Source of the DNA: Lachnospiraceae bacterium
GTDB lineage: Bacteria > Bacillota > Clostridia > Lachnospirales > Lachnospiraceae
Direction of reading: 5' to 3'
DNA: 54,231 nucleotides
Assembly (NCBI GenBank): GCA_017617395.1
Contig: JAFZWG010000024.1
Coordinates: forward strand, 1-54,231
In this document: positions 17,466 to 26,026 of the stretch, one piece after another
Position numbering within the stretch: the first letter of the stretch is position 1
How the letters are laid out: each line of letters starts with the position of its first letter
Translations under genes and position numbers: made by a program
The notes under the pieces: generated by a model
What the model saw: only the letters and a program-made list of their open reading frames with translations
What the model was told of the DNA's origin: nothing
Database searches by the model: none

Positions 17466-18465
17466 ACGCATTGTCCGGGACAGCAACATCGACTGGGAGA
17501 GACTGCGGGGCGCAAGAGTTCTGGTGACCGGTGCGACCGGCTTTATCGGCTCGCTGTGTATGCGGACGCTCCTTGCGACGAAGATTCCGATGCAGACAGT
17601 TGCGATGGTCCGGAACCGCGCAAAGGCGGAGCTTCTCTTCGGGGACAGCGTCGAGTATCTCGTGGGTGATGTGCGGGAGCCGTTGCCATCGGAGAAACCG
17701 TTTGATTTTATAATTCACTGTGCAAGCAACACGAACTCTAAAATGATGGTTGAAAAACCCGTGGACACGCTTGAGATTTCCGCGGCGGGAACAATGCGCA
17801 TTCTGGAGTGTGCGAAAGAATGCGGCGCAAAGAGTGTGGTTTATGTCTCCTCCATGGAGGTGTACGGAATCACGGAGGAGCGTCAGAATCCGGTCACGGA
17901 AAATGTGCTCGGATACATCGACGTGCTGAATCCCCGGTCTTCCTACTCCGAGGGCAAACGCGTTTCCGAGTGTTTGTGTGCGGCATTTTTCAACCAGTAT
18001 CAGGTTCCCGTGAAAATTGCACGCCTCGCCCTCACGATGGGTCCGGGCCTTCCGCTTACAGACAACCGCGTGTCGATGCAGTTTGCGAGAAGCGCAATTG
18101 AGGGAAGAGATATCGTACTTCATACGAAGGGACAGACCGTTTCGAATTTCTGCTACGTAACCGACTGTATCCGCGGGATCTTCACGGTGCTGCTGAACGG
18201 CGCGAGCGGAGAGGCGTACAACGTATGTAACGATGCGGAGACGAGAACCATCCGGGAGATCGCGGAGCTGGTATCCGCGGAGATCGCAGGCGGAGCAATC
18301 CGGGTTGTGTATGATATACAGCAGAACAACGAATTCGGTTATGCGCCGGATGTGGTCCTGCGACTTTGCTCGGACAAGCTGCGGAAATTGGGATGGAACC
18401 CGGAGGTGAGCATGTCAGAGGCTTACAGCCGGTTGATCAGATACATTCAGGAGAGTAATGAGTAA
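17443..18465 (+). CDS. NAD(P)-dependent epimerase/dehydratase (extended SDR)
   Basis: A 340-residue extended SDR. The cofactor motif VTGATGFIG is near residue 29, the catalytic Ser sits in VYVSSMEVYG and YSEGK carries the YxxxK pair. About 20 extra residues precede the Rossmann fold. GGAGGAGAG precedes the ATG at 17443. It is translationally linked to the IspD-like gene, a pairing seen in capsule loci that make CDP-activated alditols. It may therefore reduce or epimerise a CDP-linked or phosphorylated sugar; the exact substrate is unknown. Confidence 0.9.
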   Translation: MVLKEDLERIVRDSNIDWERLRGARVLVTGATGFIGSLCMRTLLATKIPMQTVAMVRNRAKAELLFGDSVEYLVGDVREPLPSEKPFDFIIHCASNTNSKMMVEKPVDTLEISAAGTMRILECAKECGAKSVVYVSSMEVYGITEERQNPVTENVLGYIDVLNPRSSYSEGKRVSECLCAAFFNQYQVPVKIARLALTMGPGLPLTDNRVSMQFARSAIEGRDIVLHTKGQTVSNFCYVTDCIRGIFTVLLNGASGEAYNVCNDAETRTIREIAELVSAEIAGGAIRVVYDIQQNNEFGYAPDVVLRLCSDKLRKLGWNPEVSMSEAYSRLIRYIQESNE

Positions 18466-19358
18466 TGAAAACACTTTCGAGGGAGCAGTTTGACGTGCTC
18501 GACTGTCTTTGCGAGAACCCGGAGGCATCCGTCGCGAATCTTCCCGGGTTTCTTCGCAAAATGAGTGAATCGGAAATCGAAGCGGTGCTCGCGGACCTTA
18601 CTGCGAAAGGGTTTGTTCGCGAGGGTGCGGTTACCGCGGAAGGTCTGGCGGCGCTTGAGCCGTACCGCGTTCGACGTGCGGTTTTCGTGGCTGCGGGTTT
18701 CGGAACACGTCTGGTGCCGGTGACGCTCAACACGCCGAAGCCGCTTGTGCGTGTTCACGGTAAGAGAATCATCGACGGATTGCTCGATGCGATACTGGCG
18801 GCAGGGATCGAAGAGATATACGTTGTGAGGGGATATCTGGCGGAGCAGTTCGACCAGCTTTTGTACAAGTATCCGATGATCCGGTTTATCGAGAACCCCG
18901 TGTACAATGAGACGAACAATATCTCGTCGGTGCTTTGTGCAAGGTGTCATCTGGAAAATGCATATCTTCTCGAGTCGGATCTGCTGATCCACAACCCGAA
19001 GGTGATCCGAAGATATCAGTACTGCTCCAATTTCCTGGGATTTTACAAGGAGCGGTCGGATGACTGGTGCTTTACGCTGAAGGACGGCTACATCGCAACA
19101 CAGAAGATCGGCGGCATTGACTGCTATCAGGAATTCGGAATCTCTTACTGGGACGAGGAGTCCGGCCGCAGGCTCGCCGCGGATCTGAAGGAGGTTTATG
19201 AACAGCCCGGCGGGAAGGAGTTCTTCTGGGATCAGGTTCCGCTCGGAATCCGCCGCGACAGCTACCGCGTGGAAGTGCGCGAGTGCGATGAGAGTGATAT
19301 CGTCGAAATCGACACGTTCCGCGAGCTTAAGGAGATTGACAAGGCTTACGATGTTTGA
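18465..19358 (+). CDS. Winged-helix/LicC-like nucleotidyltransferase fusion, copy 1
   Basis: 297 residues in two parts. Residues 1-65 look like a winged helix (SREQFDVLDCL...SESEIEAVLADLTAKGFV), followed by a nucleotidyltransferase with AAGFGTRLVPVTLNTPKPLV, GYLAEQFDQLL and NETNNISS, the pattern of LicC choline-phosphate cytidylyltransferase. LicC itself is about 229 residues and lacks the N-terminal domain. The start shares one base with the SDR stop. The downstream paralogue is similar over its whole length. It may activate choline phosphate, AEP or a related group with CTP. The added domain could bind nucleic acid, sense a ligand or mediate dimerisation. Confidence 0.88.
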   Translation: MKTLSREQFDVLDCLCENPEASVANLPGFLRKMSESEIEAVLADLTAKGFVREGAVTAEGLAALEPYRVRRAVFVAAGFGTRLVPVTLNTPKPLVRVHGKRIIDGLLDAILAAGIEEIYVVRGYLAEQFDQLLYKYPMIRFIENPVYNETNNISSVLCARCHLENAYLLESDLLIHNPKVIRRYQYCSNFLGFYKERSDDWCFTLKDGYIATQKIGGIDCYQEFGISYWDEESGRRLAADLKEVYEQPGGKEFFWDQVPLGIRRDSYRVEVRECDESDIVEIDTFRELKEIDKAYDV

Positions 19359-19405
19359 TTGAGGCGGCAGGCCGGATCGGCCCAGGAAAACCGGAGGGGA
19401 CGCAA

Positions 19406-20308
19406 GTGGTGGCACTGACAAGAAAACAATTTGATATTCTGGAGTCCTATCTGGATCACGGAGTTCTTACACAACGACAGTTATGTGAGTTGACAGGCCA
19501 GTCGCTGGGCAACGTGAACAAAGTCGTGAAGGAATTATCCGAGCTTGGTCTTGTGGATAAAAAAGGCGCCACGGAAGCCGGTGTCGCAGCGATGGAACGG
19601 TATCGCGTGCGAAGAGCCGTGTTTCTTGCGGCCGGCTTCAGTTCAAGGCTTCTGCCGATCACGCTGAACACCCCGAAACCGCTTGTGAGAGTGAAGGGGA
19701 AACGGATCATCGACAGTTTGATCGACGCCTGCATCGGCGCCGGAATCACTGATATCCGGATTGTGCGGGGGTATCTCCCGGAACAGTTCGACCAGCTGTT
19801 GTACAAGTATCCGACAATCCGGTTTCTTGAGAATCCGCAGTACAACGAGACGAACAACATCTCCTCTGCGGTTGCTGCTAAGGACATTCTCTCAAATGCA
19901 TATGTGTTTGAGGCGGATCTGCTGCTTGCCGAGCCCGGACTGATCAAGAAATATCAATACAGCTCGAACATTCTCGGGATCAAGACGGAGAGGACGGACG
20001 ACTGGTGCGTCGTCGTTGAGGACGGTACGATCGTTGAGGAGAAGGTAGGCGGCGAGGGCAGCAACATCTGGCGACTGTTAGGGGTTTCCTACTGGACAGA
20101 GGAGGATGGGCGCAAGCTTTCGGAGGATCTGGTGAAGACTTATCAGGCACCCGGAGGCCGGGAGCGGTACTGGGAGCAGGTTCCGCTTCACTATTGTAAG
20201 GACCGGTACTCGGTAGAGATCCGCGAGTGCACCGAGGAGGACATCAAGGAGATCGACACATTCCGTGAACTTCGGGATCTCGATCATACTTATGATGTCA
20301 ACCTGTAA
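19406..20308 (+). CDS. Winged-helix/LicC-like nucleotidyltransferase fusion, copy 2
   Basis: 300 residues from a GTG start with GGAGGGG six bases upstream. Residues 1-65 form a MarR-like winged helix (VLTQRQLCELTGQSLGNVNK is a clear helix-turn-helix), then AAGFSSRLLPITLNTPKPLV, GYLPEQFDQLL and NETNNISS as in LicC. The tail DTFRELRDLDHTYDV matches copy 1's DTFRELKEIDKAYDV, showing tandem duplication. Copy 2 has the better-preserved helix-turn-helix. It is the last gene before the phosphonate unit's promoter, and no clear terminator follows. Confidence 0.88.
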   Translation: MVALTRKQFDILESYLDHGVLTQRQLCELTGQSLGNVNKVVKELSELGLVDKKGATEAGVAAMERYRVRRAVFLAAGFSSRLLPITLNTPKPLVRVKGKRIIDSLIDACIGAGITDIRIVRGYLPEQFDQLLYKYPTIRFLENPQYNETNNISSAVAAKDILSNAYVFEADLLLAEPGLIKKYQYSSNILGIKTERTDDWCVVVEDGTIVEEKVGGEGSNIWRLLGVSYWTEEDGRKLSEDLVKTYQAPGGRERYWEQVPLHYCKDRYSVEIRECTEEDIKEIDTFRELRDLDHTYDVNL

Positions 20309-20378
20309 AATCTGTTCAAATTTGAGCCTGCCAGGAGCGAAAAATGAACATAAACGGATCGAGAATACTGTGTTTTGA

Positions 20379-20407
20379 TTGACAAAGGTTCATCGGTGTT
20401 GTATTAT
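20379..20407 (+). promoter_or_regulatory. Promoter of the ABC importer/aepX unit
   Basis: -35 TTGACA (20379-20384), 17-base spacer and -10 TATTAT (20402-20407), about 47 bases before the binding-protein ATG. It makes the phosphonate genes independently transcribed. Confidence 0.82.
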
Positions 20408-20453
20408 CATACTGTTCGTGAACCGACGAGCCAAAAAACGGAGGTATTAAGAA

Positions 20454-21452
20454 ATGAAAAAGGGAATGAGAATTTTCTTCAGCATGTTGGTCGTTGTTGT
20501 CGCAGTGCTTGCTCTGGCGGCATGCGGTAAGGATGACAAGAAAGAGGACAGCAACAAAGTGGTGATCTATTCCGGAGCGGAGGAGTACAGAAACGAGTAT
20601 TTCCTCAAGAGACTCAAGGAACAGTTCCCCGACTATGACATCACGATCGAATATATGCCGACCGGAAACCTGGCAGCAAAGCTTGCGGCCGAAGGAACCG
20701 ACACGGATATGGATATCTTCTACGACCTTGATTTCAGCTATGCCGGTCTGGTTGAGCAGTATCTTGCGGATGTATCTTCCTACGACCAGAGCATTTATGT
20801 AGAGGATTGCAAGGTTGCAAACGGACGTTATCTCGCAGCGACGAGAAACGGCGGAGCAATCATTATCAACCCCGAAGTTTTGAAGGCAAACGGCATTGCG
20901 GAGCCTACGTGCTATGAGGATCTTTTGAAGCCGGAGTTTAAGAACCTGATTTCGATGCCCAACCCGAAATCCTCGGGAACCGGATACATGTTTGTTAAGA
21001 GTCTGGTTAACGCTTGGGGCGAGGACAAGGCATTTGAATACTTCGATAAGCTCGCAGACAACATCCTTCAGTTTACGGAATCCGGTTCCGGCCCTGTGAA
21101 CGCGCTTGTTCAGGGCGAGGTCGGTGTCGGCCTCGGTATGACCGCACAGGCGGTTACCGCAATCAATGAAGGCGCCAATCTGAAGATTCTCTTCTTTGAG
21201 GAAGGGTCTCCTTATTCCCTTTACGGATATGCGATCCCGAAGGGAAAGGAAAACAGAAAGGCAGTGAAGGACGTCTTCGAGTTCTTCTATACGACGCTTG
21301 TCCGCGAGGACAAAGAGCTTTACTATCCCGAGCAGGTTTTCACAAACCAGGAGAACAAGGTTGCGAATTATCCGACCGGAATTAAATACTCGGATATGAA
21401 CGGCAACACTACCGACGAGAAGAAGCGCCTGCTTGAGAAATGGGAACACTGA
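20454..21452 (+). CDS. ABC transporter substrate-binding lipoprotein (FbpA/PhnS type)
   Basis: A 332-residue exported lipoprotein. The signal peptide ends in a lipobox LAAC with Cys24 as the lipidated residue. The mature part (VVIYSGAEEYRNEYFLKRL, MPTGNLAAKL, NPKSSGTGY) is that of periplasmic-binding-like proteins that bind Fe(III), thiamine, polyamines or 2-aminoethylphosphonate. The ribosome site is GGAGG. A hairpin at 21470-21500 separates it from the ATPase and permease. Adjacent AEP genes make AEP or a related phosphonate a reasonable ligand, but iron cannot be excluded. Confidence 0.88.
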   Translation: MKKGMRIFFSMLVVVVAVLALAACGKDDKKEDSNKVVIYSGAEEYRNEYFLKRLKEQFPDYDITIEYMPTGNLAAKLAAEGTDTDMDIFYDLDFSYAGLVEQYLADVSSYDQSIYVEDCKVANGRYLAATRNGGAIIINPEVLKANGIAEPTCYEDLLKPEFKNLISMPNPKSSGTGYMFVKSLVNAWGEDKAFEYFDKLADNILQFTESGSGPVNALVQGEVGVGLGMTAQAVTAINEGANLKILFFEEGSPYSLYGYAIPKGKENRKAVKDVFEFFYTTLVREDKELYYPEQVFTNQENKVANYPTGIKYSDMNGNTTDEKKRLLEKWEH

Positions 21453-21469
21453 GAAAGAGACAGCCGACA

Positions 21470-21500
21470 TGGGGGGAAGGAAAGACCTTCCTCCCATTTC
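21470..21500 (+). terminator. Partial terminator/attenuator after the binding-protein gene
   Basis: An 11-base-pair stem TGGGGGGAAGG / CCTTCCTCCCA (one G-T pair) with a five-base loop and a short TTTC run. Such hairpins commonly raise the ratio of binding protein to membrane components. Confidence 0.7.
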
Positions 21501-21541
21501 TACAGAATAAGAACAGCTAATTGTTTTGGAGGTTTTGGGGA

Positions 21542-22345
21542 ATGGATAAGATCAGGGTTGAGCATTTGTCGAAAGCGTTTGATAAGGCCGGCGTCCTGAA
21601 GGATGTCAGCTTTACCGTGACGGATGGGGAGTTCCTGTCGATCCTCGGGCCATCCGGGTGCGGCAAGACCACCATTTTGCGTATTTTGATCGGTCTGGAA
21701 ACCGCGGACAGCGGCACGATCCTCAAGGATGGCGTTGACATCACGGACAAGCCTTCTGCGATGCGGAAAATGGGCATTGTCTTCCAAAACTATGCGTTGT
21801 TCGAGAACATGTCGGTTCTCAAGAACGTGACATACGCGCTTCGCAACAGCGCGACTACGAAGAAAGAGTACGACAGAGCGAGCGCCGAGGCGAAGGCGAA
21901 GGAAATGCTCGAAATCGTCGGTCTCTCGGAGCATATGAACAAAAAGCCGAGGGAGTTGTCCGGCGGACAGCAGCAGCGTGTGGCGATTGCGAGAACGCTG
22001 GCGCTCAACCCGGATGTCATTTTGTTTGATGAGCCTATGTCGGCGCTGGATGTCGACACGCGACTCAGCCTGCGCGCGCAGTTAAAGGACCTTCAGAAGC
22101 AGTTCGGCACGACGATGATTTACATCACGCACGACCAGGAGGAGGCGTTCGCAATGTCCGACCGCATCATGGTTATGGATGCGGGAGTGATTCACCAGCT
22201 CGATACGCCGCAGAACATTATCGACGCGCCTGCGGACGACTATGTGAAGCGCTTTGTTATTAAAAACATAAACACGAAGATCAAGAGTCTGATTCAGTTC
22301 GCCCGGATTACCGATACGGGTGATTCTTCGGAGGTGGGCGAATGA
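21542..22345 (+). CDS. ABC transporter ATP-binding protein (PhnT/FbpC/PotA type)
   Basis: A 267-residue importer ATPase. Walker A is GPSGCGKTT, the signature LSGGQQQRVAIAR, Walker B VILFDEP and the switch His lies in YITHDQEEAF. The GGxGCGKT/SGGQQQR pattern places it with the Fe(III)/polyamine/AEP importer class. It is short, with no full C-terminal regulatory TOBE domain. GGAGG lies nine bases before the ATG. The stop overlaps the permease start by four bases. Confidence 0.93.
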   Translation: MDKIRVEHLSKAFDKAGVLKDVSFTVTDGEFLSILGPSGCGKTTILRILIGLETADSGTILKDGVDITDKPSAMRKMGIVFQNYALFENMSVLKNVTYALRNSATTKKEYDRASAEAKAKEMLEIVGLSEHMNKKPRELSGGQQQRVAIARTLALNPDVILFDEPMSALDVDTRLSLRAQLKDLQKQFGTTMIYITHDQEEAFAMSDRIMVMDAGVIHQLDTPQNIIDAPADDYVKRFVIKNINTKIKSLIQFARITDTGDSSEVGE

Positions 22346-23946
22346 AGCAGAAGTTCGACATACGAAAGTGGAAGCCTTCGCTTGCGCTGCAGGTTTTCCT
22401 TTGCGTATTCCTGATCGTGGCGGTGGTGCTGCCCCTCATCCGCATGATCTCCACGATGACAGCCGCGGATGTCACCTCGATGATGAAGAGCAAGCGGTTT
22501 CCGAAGGCGCTGCGGCAGACGTTGTATGTCGGCGCCGTAGCCACGGCGATTTCCGTGTCGCTTGCGGGAGCGCTCGCCTGGGCAGTTGCGAGAACGACAA
22601 TCCGGCACAAGACCGTGCTGAACACATTGCTCTCCGTGCCGATGCTGATCCCGTCCATCTCACACGGAATGGGCATGATCATTATCCTCGGAAAGAACGG
22701 TTGGCTCTCGCGGTTTCTGGGCCTTGAAGCCGGAGTGTACGGCTTCTGGGGAATTGTCATCGGTTCCGTGATGTACTCCTTCCCCGTCGCATATCTGATG
22801 CTTTACGACGTGATCCGCTATGAGGACGGAACGCCGTACGAGGCGGCGGAGGTCATGGGCCTCACGGCGAAGGATAAATTTTTCGCAATCACGCTTCCCT
22901 ATCTGCGCAAGCCGTTGATCTCCGTGATCTTTGCAACCTTCACGATGATCATCACGGACTACGGCGTCCCGCTGATGGTCGGCGGCAAATACCTGACGCT
23001 GCCGGTGATGATGTACCAGGATGTCATCGGAATGCTGGATTTCGGCAAGGGCGCCGTGATTGGTGTAATCCTTCTTGTTCCGGTATTTATCACCTGTATT
23101 CTCGATATGACGAACCGCGATAAGGGCAATGCGGCATTTGTCGGGAAACCGTACCGGATTCGCGACGGCAAGGTTCGAAAAATTGTCGCGTGGATTTTGT
23201 GCGGCCTCGTGATTGTGGCGGTGTTTCTGCCGATCGGTTCGTTCGCGGTTCTCGGATTTGTAAAGAAGTATCCGATTGACATGTCGTTCTCCTTAAAGAA
23301 CATCCGGCAGGCCGTCAATATGAAGGCGCTCGATTACCTGAAAAACTCCCTGCTGATCGCATTCGTCGTGTCGACCGTCGGAACGGTATTTGCCGCGCTG
23401 AACGCATATATGACCGCGCGCAACAAGACAAAACTGAGCTATGTGCTTCATCTGATGTCGATCACCTCGCTGGCGATTCCCGGCCTGGTACTCGGACTTT
23501 CGTATGTGATGTTCTTTAAGTCCTCGCCGATTTACGGAACATTCGCGATCTTGTTCCTGGTCAACATGATGCACTTCTTCTCATCGCCGTACCTGATGGC
23601 GTACAACACCTTCGGAAAGATCAACGAAAATCTGGAGGATGTCGGGTCGACAATGGGAATCGGCAAATTCAAAATCATAAAGGATGTCATTCTTCCGCTT
23701 TCCTTCGGGACCATGGCGGAGATGTTCAGCTATTTCTTCGTCAACTGTATGATGACGATTTCGGCGGTATCCTTCCTCGCCAACGTAACCACGAAGCCGG
23801 TTGCGCTTATGATTACGACGTTCGAAGGACAGATGCAGTTGGAATGTGCGGCGTTTGTCTCCGTGTTGATTTTGGGGGTCAACGTGCTGATGAAATGTGC
23901 CGTTTATATATTCAAGAGAGTAATGAATAAAAAGGAGACAGCATAA
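22342..23946 (+). CDS. ABC transporter permease, two fused transmembrane domains
   Basis: A 534-residue protein with two BPD_transp_1 domains in tandem, about twelve helices. Each half has an EAA-type coupling motif: YEAAEVMGLTAKDKFFAITLP in the first and LEDVGSTMGIGKFKIIKDVI in the second. Fused permeases of this kind occur in FbpB, ThiP and some AEP transporters. The start overlaps the ATPase stop (ATGA). Together with the two previous genes it makes a complete importer. Confidence 0.92.
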   Translation: MKQKFDIRKWKPSLALQVFLCVFLIVAVVLPLIRMISTMTAADVTSMMKSKRFPKALRQTLYVGAVATAISVSLAGALAWAVARTTIRHKTVLNTLLSVPMLIPSISHGMGMIIILGKNGWLSRFLGLEAGVYGFWGIVIGSVMYSFPVAYLMLYDVIRYEDGTPYEAAEVMGLTAKDKFFAITLPYLRKPLISVIFATFTMIITDYGVPLMVGGKYLTLPVMMYQDVIGMLDFGKGAVIGVILLVPVFITCILDMTNRDKGNAAFVGKPYRIRDGKVRKIVAWILCGLVIVAVFLPIGSFAVLGFVKKYPIDMSFSLKNIRQAVNMKALDYLKNSLLIAFVVSTVGTVFAALNAYMTARNKTKLSYVLHLMSITSLAIPGLVLGLSYVMFFKSSPIYGTFAILFLVNMMHFFSSPYLMAYNTFGKINENLEDVGSTMGIGKFKIIKDVILPLSFGTMAEMFSYFFVNCMMTISAVSFLANVTTKPVALMITTFEGQMQLECAAFVSVLILGVNVLMKCAVYIFKRVMNKKETA

Positions 23947-23947
23947 G

Positions 23948-25246
23948 ATGAAAACAGTTTATACCTGCTTCGGAACGGATGTAATCCATGACGGGCACCT
24001 GAATATTCTCAAGCATGCGGCGGAGTATGGCCGCGTGATTGTCGGATGCCTGAGTGACCGTGAGATGATTCGCTGCACGAAGTTCCCTACGACAACGGAA
24101 AGCGAGAGAATGGAGCTCTATCGCTCCCTTCCCGGTGTGAGCGAAGTTGTGATGCAGAACAACATGCTCTACAACGATGTCATTGAGGCACTGCACCCGG
24201 ACTACATTATTCACGGTGACAACTGGAAGGAAGGCGCGGAGAGCGCCGTGCGCGCGCATGTGGAGAAGCTTGTCTCCGCATACGGCGGACAGATCATCGA
24301 TGTTCCGTATACCTACAGCGAGAGCGTTTCGAAGGTTGACCGCAGACTTCGTGAGAAGCTTTCGATGCCCGAGTATAGAAGAAAGAGACTTCGCCAGCTG
24401 CTGGAGATGGTTCCCGTCGTCAAGACGATGGAGGCGCACTCCGGTCTGACCGGACTGATTGTCGAGAAGACGGTTGTCGAGGCGGAGAACGGAAGACTCG
24501 ACCAGTTTGACGCAATGTGGGTATCATCGCTTTGCGACAGTACCGACAAGGGCAAGCCCGACATCGAGCTTGTTGATATGACCTCCCGACTTCGCACAAT
24601 CGACGACATCATGGAGGTTACGACGAAGCCGATTATTCTCGACGGCGATACGGGCGGATTGACAGAGCACTTTGTGTACAATGTGCGCACCCTCGAGAGA
24701 ATGGGTGTGAGTGCCGTGATCATCGAGGACAAGACCGGCCTTAAGAAGAACAGTCTGTTCGGCACCGAGGTTGTACAGACGCAGGACAGCATCGAGAATT
24801 TCAGCGCCAAGATTGCAGCCGGCAAGAAGGCGCAGCTCTCCGACGATTTCATGATCATCGCGCGAATCGAGAGCCTGATTCTTGAGAGGGGAATGGAGGA
24901 CGCCCTCACCAGAGCATTTGCCTTCACAGCGGCCGGTGCGGACGGCATCATGATTCACAGCAGGAAGAAGGATCCCGCGGAGATTTTCGAATTTTGTGAT
25001 CGATTCCGCGAGAAGGACAAGAAGACGCCGATCGTTGTCGTTCCGACCTCGTTCAATCAGGTGACCGAGGAGGAGCTCGCTTCTCACGGCGTAAACATTG
25101 TTATCTATGCGAACCAGCTCATGAGAGCGGCGTTCCCGGTGATGCGCCAGACGGCGGAGGATATCCTGCGCGCGCACAGAGCGAAGGAAGTGGATTCCCG
25201 CTTGATGCCGTTTAAGGACATCATTCGCCTGATCGATGAACTGTAA
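23948..25246 (+). CDS. aepX: Bifunctional cytidylyltransferase-like / phosphoenolpyruvate mutase
   Basis: 432 residues. Residues 1-140 form a TagD/RfaE-type nucleotidyltransferase (CFGTDVIHDGHLNILK, with the HxGH motif). Residues 145-432 form PEP mutase, with the hallmark EDKTGLKKNS (EDK-X5-NS) that separates true mutases from isocitrate lyase-like relatives. PEP mutase makes the C-P bond by converting PEP to phosphonopyruvate. The N-terminal domain's second motif is degenerate (YTYSESVSK rather than a clear RTxGISTT), so CTP activity is uncertain. The layout matches Bacteroides fragilis AepX. It follows the importer permease by one base and is the committed step of the phosphonate pathway. 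Confidence 0.95.
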   Translation: MKTVYTCFGTDVIHDGHLNILKHAAEYGRVIVGCLSDREMIRCTKFPTTTESERMELYRSLPGVSEVVMQNNMLYNDVIEALHPDYIIHGDNWKEGAESAVRAHVEKLVSAYGGQIIDVPYTYSESVSKVDRRLREKLSMPEYRRKRLRQLLEMVPVVKTMEAHSGLTGLIVEKTVVEAENGRLDQFDAMWVSSLCDSTDKGKPDIELVDMTSRLRTIDDIMEVTTKPIILDGDTGGLTEHFVYNVRTLERMGVSAVIIEDKTGLKKNSLFGTEVVQTQDSIENFSAKIAAGKKAQLSDDFMIIARIESLILERGMEDALTRAFAFTAAGADGIMIHSRKKDPAEIFEFCDRFREKDKKTPIVVVPTSFNQVTEEELASHGVNIVIYANQLMRAAFPVMRQTAEDILRAHRAKEVDSRLMPFKDIIRLIDEL

Positions 25247-25265
25247 CAATACAGGGAGGAGAACT

Positions 25266-26012
25266 GTGGCGGAAAAGTATTTGATTCTCTCGGACATTCA
25301 CGGAAATGTCAGCGCGTTCGACGCGGTCCTTGCGGACTGCGCGGGCGAGGACTTCGCCGGGATCATTTTGCTCGGGGACGATATCGACTACGGAATGCGT
25401 TCGAACGAGATCATTCGGAAAATGATCGCGCTCAAGGAGAACGAATGGAAGGACAAGGTCCTGGTCAATATCTGGGGAAACCACGAGAAGCTCGTCGTCG
25501 ACAAGGATCTGGAGAGGCTTTCGACGGACCGCGGGCGCGTCATGGCGGCGTACACCGCGCGCCAGTTGACGCCGGAGTCGGTGGAGTATATCCGAAACGA
25601 TATGAACCGTGAGGGAATTCAGGAGTTCGAGATCGGCGGGTTTAAATGCCTTGCGGTACACGGATCCCTGGAGGATCACTACTGGAAGGCGATCATGCCG
25701 GACAATCTCCGCGGAGAGTACGCCGAATACGACTTTGTCTTCGGCGGACATTCGCATTATCCGCATGTTTTCGCAAAATTTTACCCGGTCGAGAATCCGG
25801 AACTTCGGAACAAAAAGGCGGTTACGTTTGTGAACCCCGGTTCCGTCGGACAGCCGCGGAACCAGAATCCGTATGCGCAGTACGCGGTGCTTTCGCTGCC
25901 CGCGAAGCGTGTGGAGTTGCGGGCTGTGGAGTACGATGTCGCGTACGAACAGTCGCTGTTCCCGGAGGAGATTGACCCCTTTTACAAGGAGAGGCTGACC
26001 CGCGGCGTGTAG
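25266..26012 (+). CDS. Calcineurin-like metallophosphoesterase
   Basis: A 248-residue phosphoesterase. SDIHGN, GDDIDYG, WGNHEK and GGHSHYP supply the two-metal site. The length and layout match the YfcE/MJ0936 group acting on phosphodiesters or nucleotides. The GTG start at 25266 has GGAGGA five bases upstream. It sits between aepX and a surface protein. A role in removing a phosphate or hydrolysing a nucleotide-activated phosphonate is possible, but the substrate is unknown. Confidence 0.9.
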   Translation: MAEKYLILSDIHGNVSAFDAVLADCAGEDFAGIILLGDDIDYGMRSNEIIRKMIALKENEWKDKVLVNIWGNHEKLVVDKDLERLSTDRGRVMAAYTARQLTPESVEYIRNDMNREGIQEFEIGGFKCLAVHGSLEDHYWKAIMPDNLRGEYAEYDFVFGGHSHYPHVFAKFYPVENPELRNKKAVTFVNPGSVGQPRNQNPYAQYAVLSLPAKRVELRAVEYDVAYEQSLFPEEIDPFYKERLTRGV

Positions 26013-26026
26013 GGAGGTGCAAAACC

